Positions 44,656 through 44,932 of a stretch of 44,932 nt of DNA are shown here, in pieces. Within the stretch, counting starts at the first letter, position 1. The number at the start of each line of letters is the position of its first letter. This DNA comes from a virus. The stretch lies in the IMG/VR virus record IMGVR_UViG_3300030329_004544, positions 1 to 44,932 of that record; one strand, 5' to 3'. Under the pieces are notes generated by a model, which was given only the letters and a program-made list of their open reading frames with translations, did no database searches and was not told the origin of the DNA. A program made the translations under genes and the position numbers.

Positions 44656-44669
44656 GTGTATTTAATATG
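44656..44669 (+). promoter_or_regulatory. GTGTATT motif before last gene
   Basis: GTGTATTTAATATG, 37 nt upstream of the ATG at 44693. Confidence 0.4.
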
Positions 44670-44692
44670 TAGGAGCTTTATAGGATCATATT

Positions 44693-44932
44693 ATGGCAAA
44701 AGTATTTTCAGTAGAACAATTAAGACTTAACGATAGGTTACTTACGGGTAGTGCTGAGGGCCTATTTATCGACGGCCAACAATTAGCGGTAGGAAGTTCC
44801 GCGGTACCATTAGCTAGAAAGGTTTACGCTGGCGACGGTCTTAAAATTTCTAATGGTAGCGAGGGTCCCGGTTGGGCCTCCATGTCTGCCGATTTAACTC
44901 TTGATGTCGATCTGCCTTCAGCTGGCTCTTCC
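44693..44932 (+). CDS. partial tail fibre-like protein (runs off window)
   Basis: The first 80 codons of an ORF with no stop before the right edge: MAKVFSVEQLRLNDRLLTGS, then FIDGQQLAVGSSAVPLARKV and LKISNGSEGPGWASMSADLT. The wording (ID-G-x-x-L-A-V-G) is typical of the N-terminal segment of phage fibre proteins. It follows another fibre-like gene by 56 bp. The C terminus and its function cannot be judged. Confidence 0.7.
   Translation, partial: MAKVFSVEQLRLNDRLLTGSAEGLFIDGQQLAVGSSAVPLARKVYAGDGLKISNGSEGPGWASMSADLTLDVDLPSAGSS

Overview
The window is one contiguous piece of a tailed double-stranded DNA bacteriophage. It carries the diagnostic virion set: ATP-driven large terminase, portal, prohead protease/scaffold, an HK97-like major capsid protein candidate and tail-fibre-like proteins. 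There are no rRNA or tRNA genes, no CRISPR array and no insertion sequence. Many promoters are near-consensus sigma-70 type with 17-bp spacing, and TTATNCACA sites resembling DnaA boxes recur. The host RNA polymerase and DnaA are therefore probably of the ordinary proteobacterial type; the host itself cannot be named from this sequence. An ArfA-like rescue peptide fits that view weakly.

Region 1 (about 200-13,500) is an accessory/early region of about 30 mostly very small genes. It is visibly more GC-rich than the rest from about 3.1 kb on. It includes a RuvB-like ATPase, a DUF932-like protein, a SleB-type cell-wall hydrolase, a GP88-like protein, a HAD-family phosphatase, an ArfA-like peptide and several tiny membrane peptides. 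Most genes have their own promoter, whose -10 hexamer ends 6-8 nt before the ATG, so the transcripts should be leaderless; many begin ATGATG. Five promoters share a palindromic operator and an extended -10. Intergenic spaces carry a composite palindrome around GGGACCGGTCCC, a second palindrome family (GAGACTNAGTCTC), DnaA-box-like sites and strong terminators. At least two non-coding RNA candidates are present (2727-2800 and 5351-5720).

Region 2 (13,615-20,885) is a sugar island: a leftward GT2 glycosyltransferase, then a tightly packed rightward set with a glycosyltransferase-like protein, RmlA, an epimerase/reductase resembling plant and giant-virus NRS/ER enzymes, a DUF616-like glycosyltransferase, a broken asparagine synthetase interrupted by a 73-bp palindrome, a methyltransferase and RmlB. 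RmlA, RmlB and the NRS/ER-like protein together would make dTDP-rhamnose without RmlC or RmlD. A sulfotransferase follows at 22.6 kb.

Region 3 (20,903-44,932) is AT-rich and holds packaging and structure: PhoH-like ATPase, ClpP-like protease, an ECF-like sigma factor candidate, a zinc-finger/ERCC4 nuclease, TerL, portal, a large structural protein with an inserted jelly-roll-like segment, a membrane/lipoprotein cassette, protease-scaffold, a putative capsid accessory protein, major capsid protein, and tail/fibre proteins running off the right edge. A GTGTAAT/GTGTATT motif lies just upstream of about ten starts here and is a candidate promoter for the phage sigma factor. A group I intron catalytic core lies between two structural genes at about 42.45-42.73 kb.
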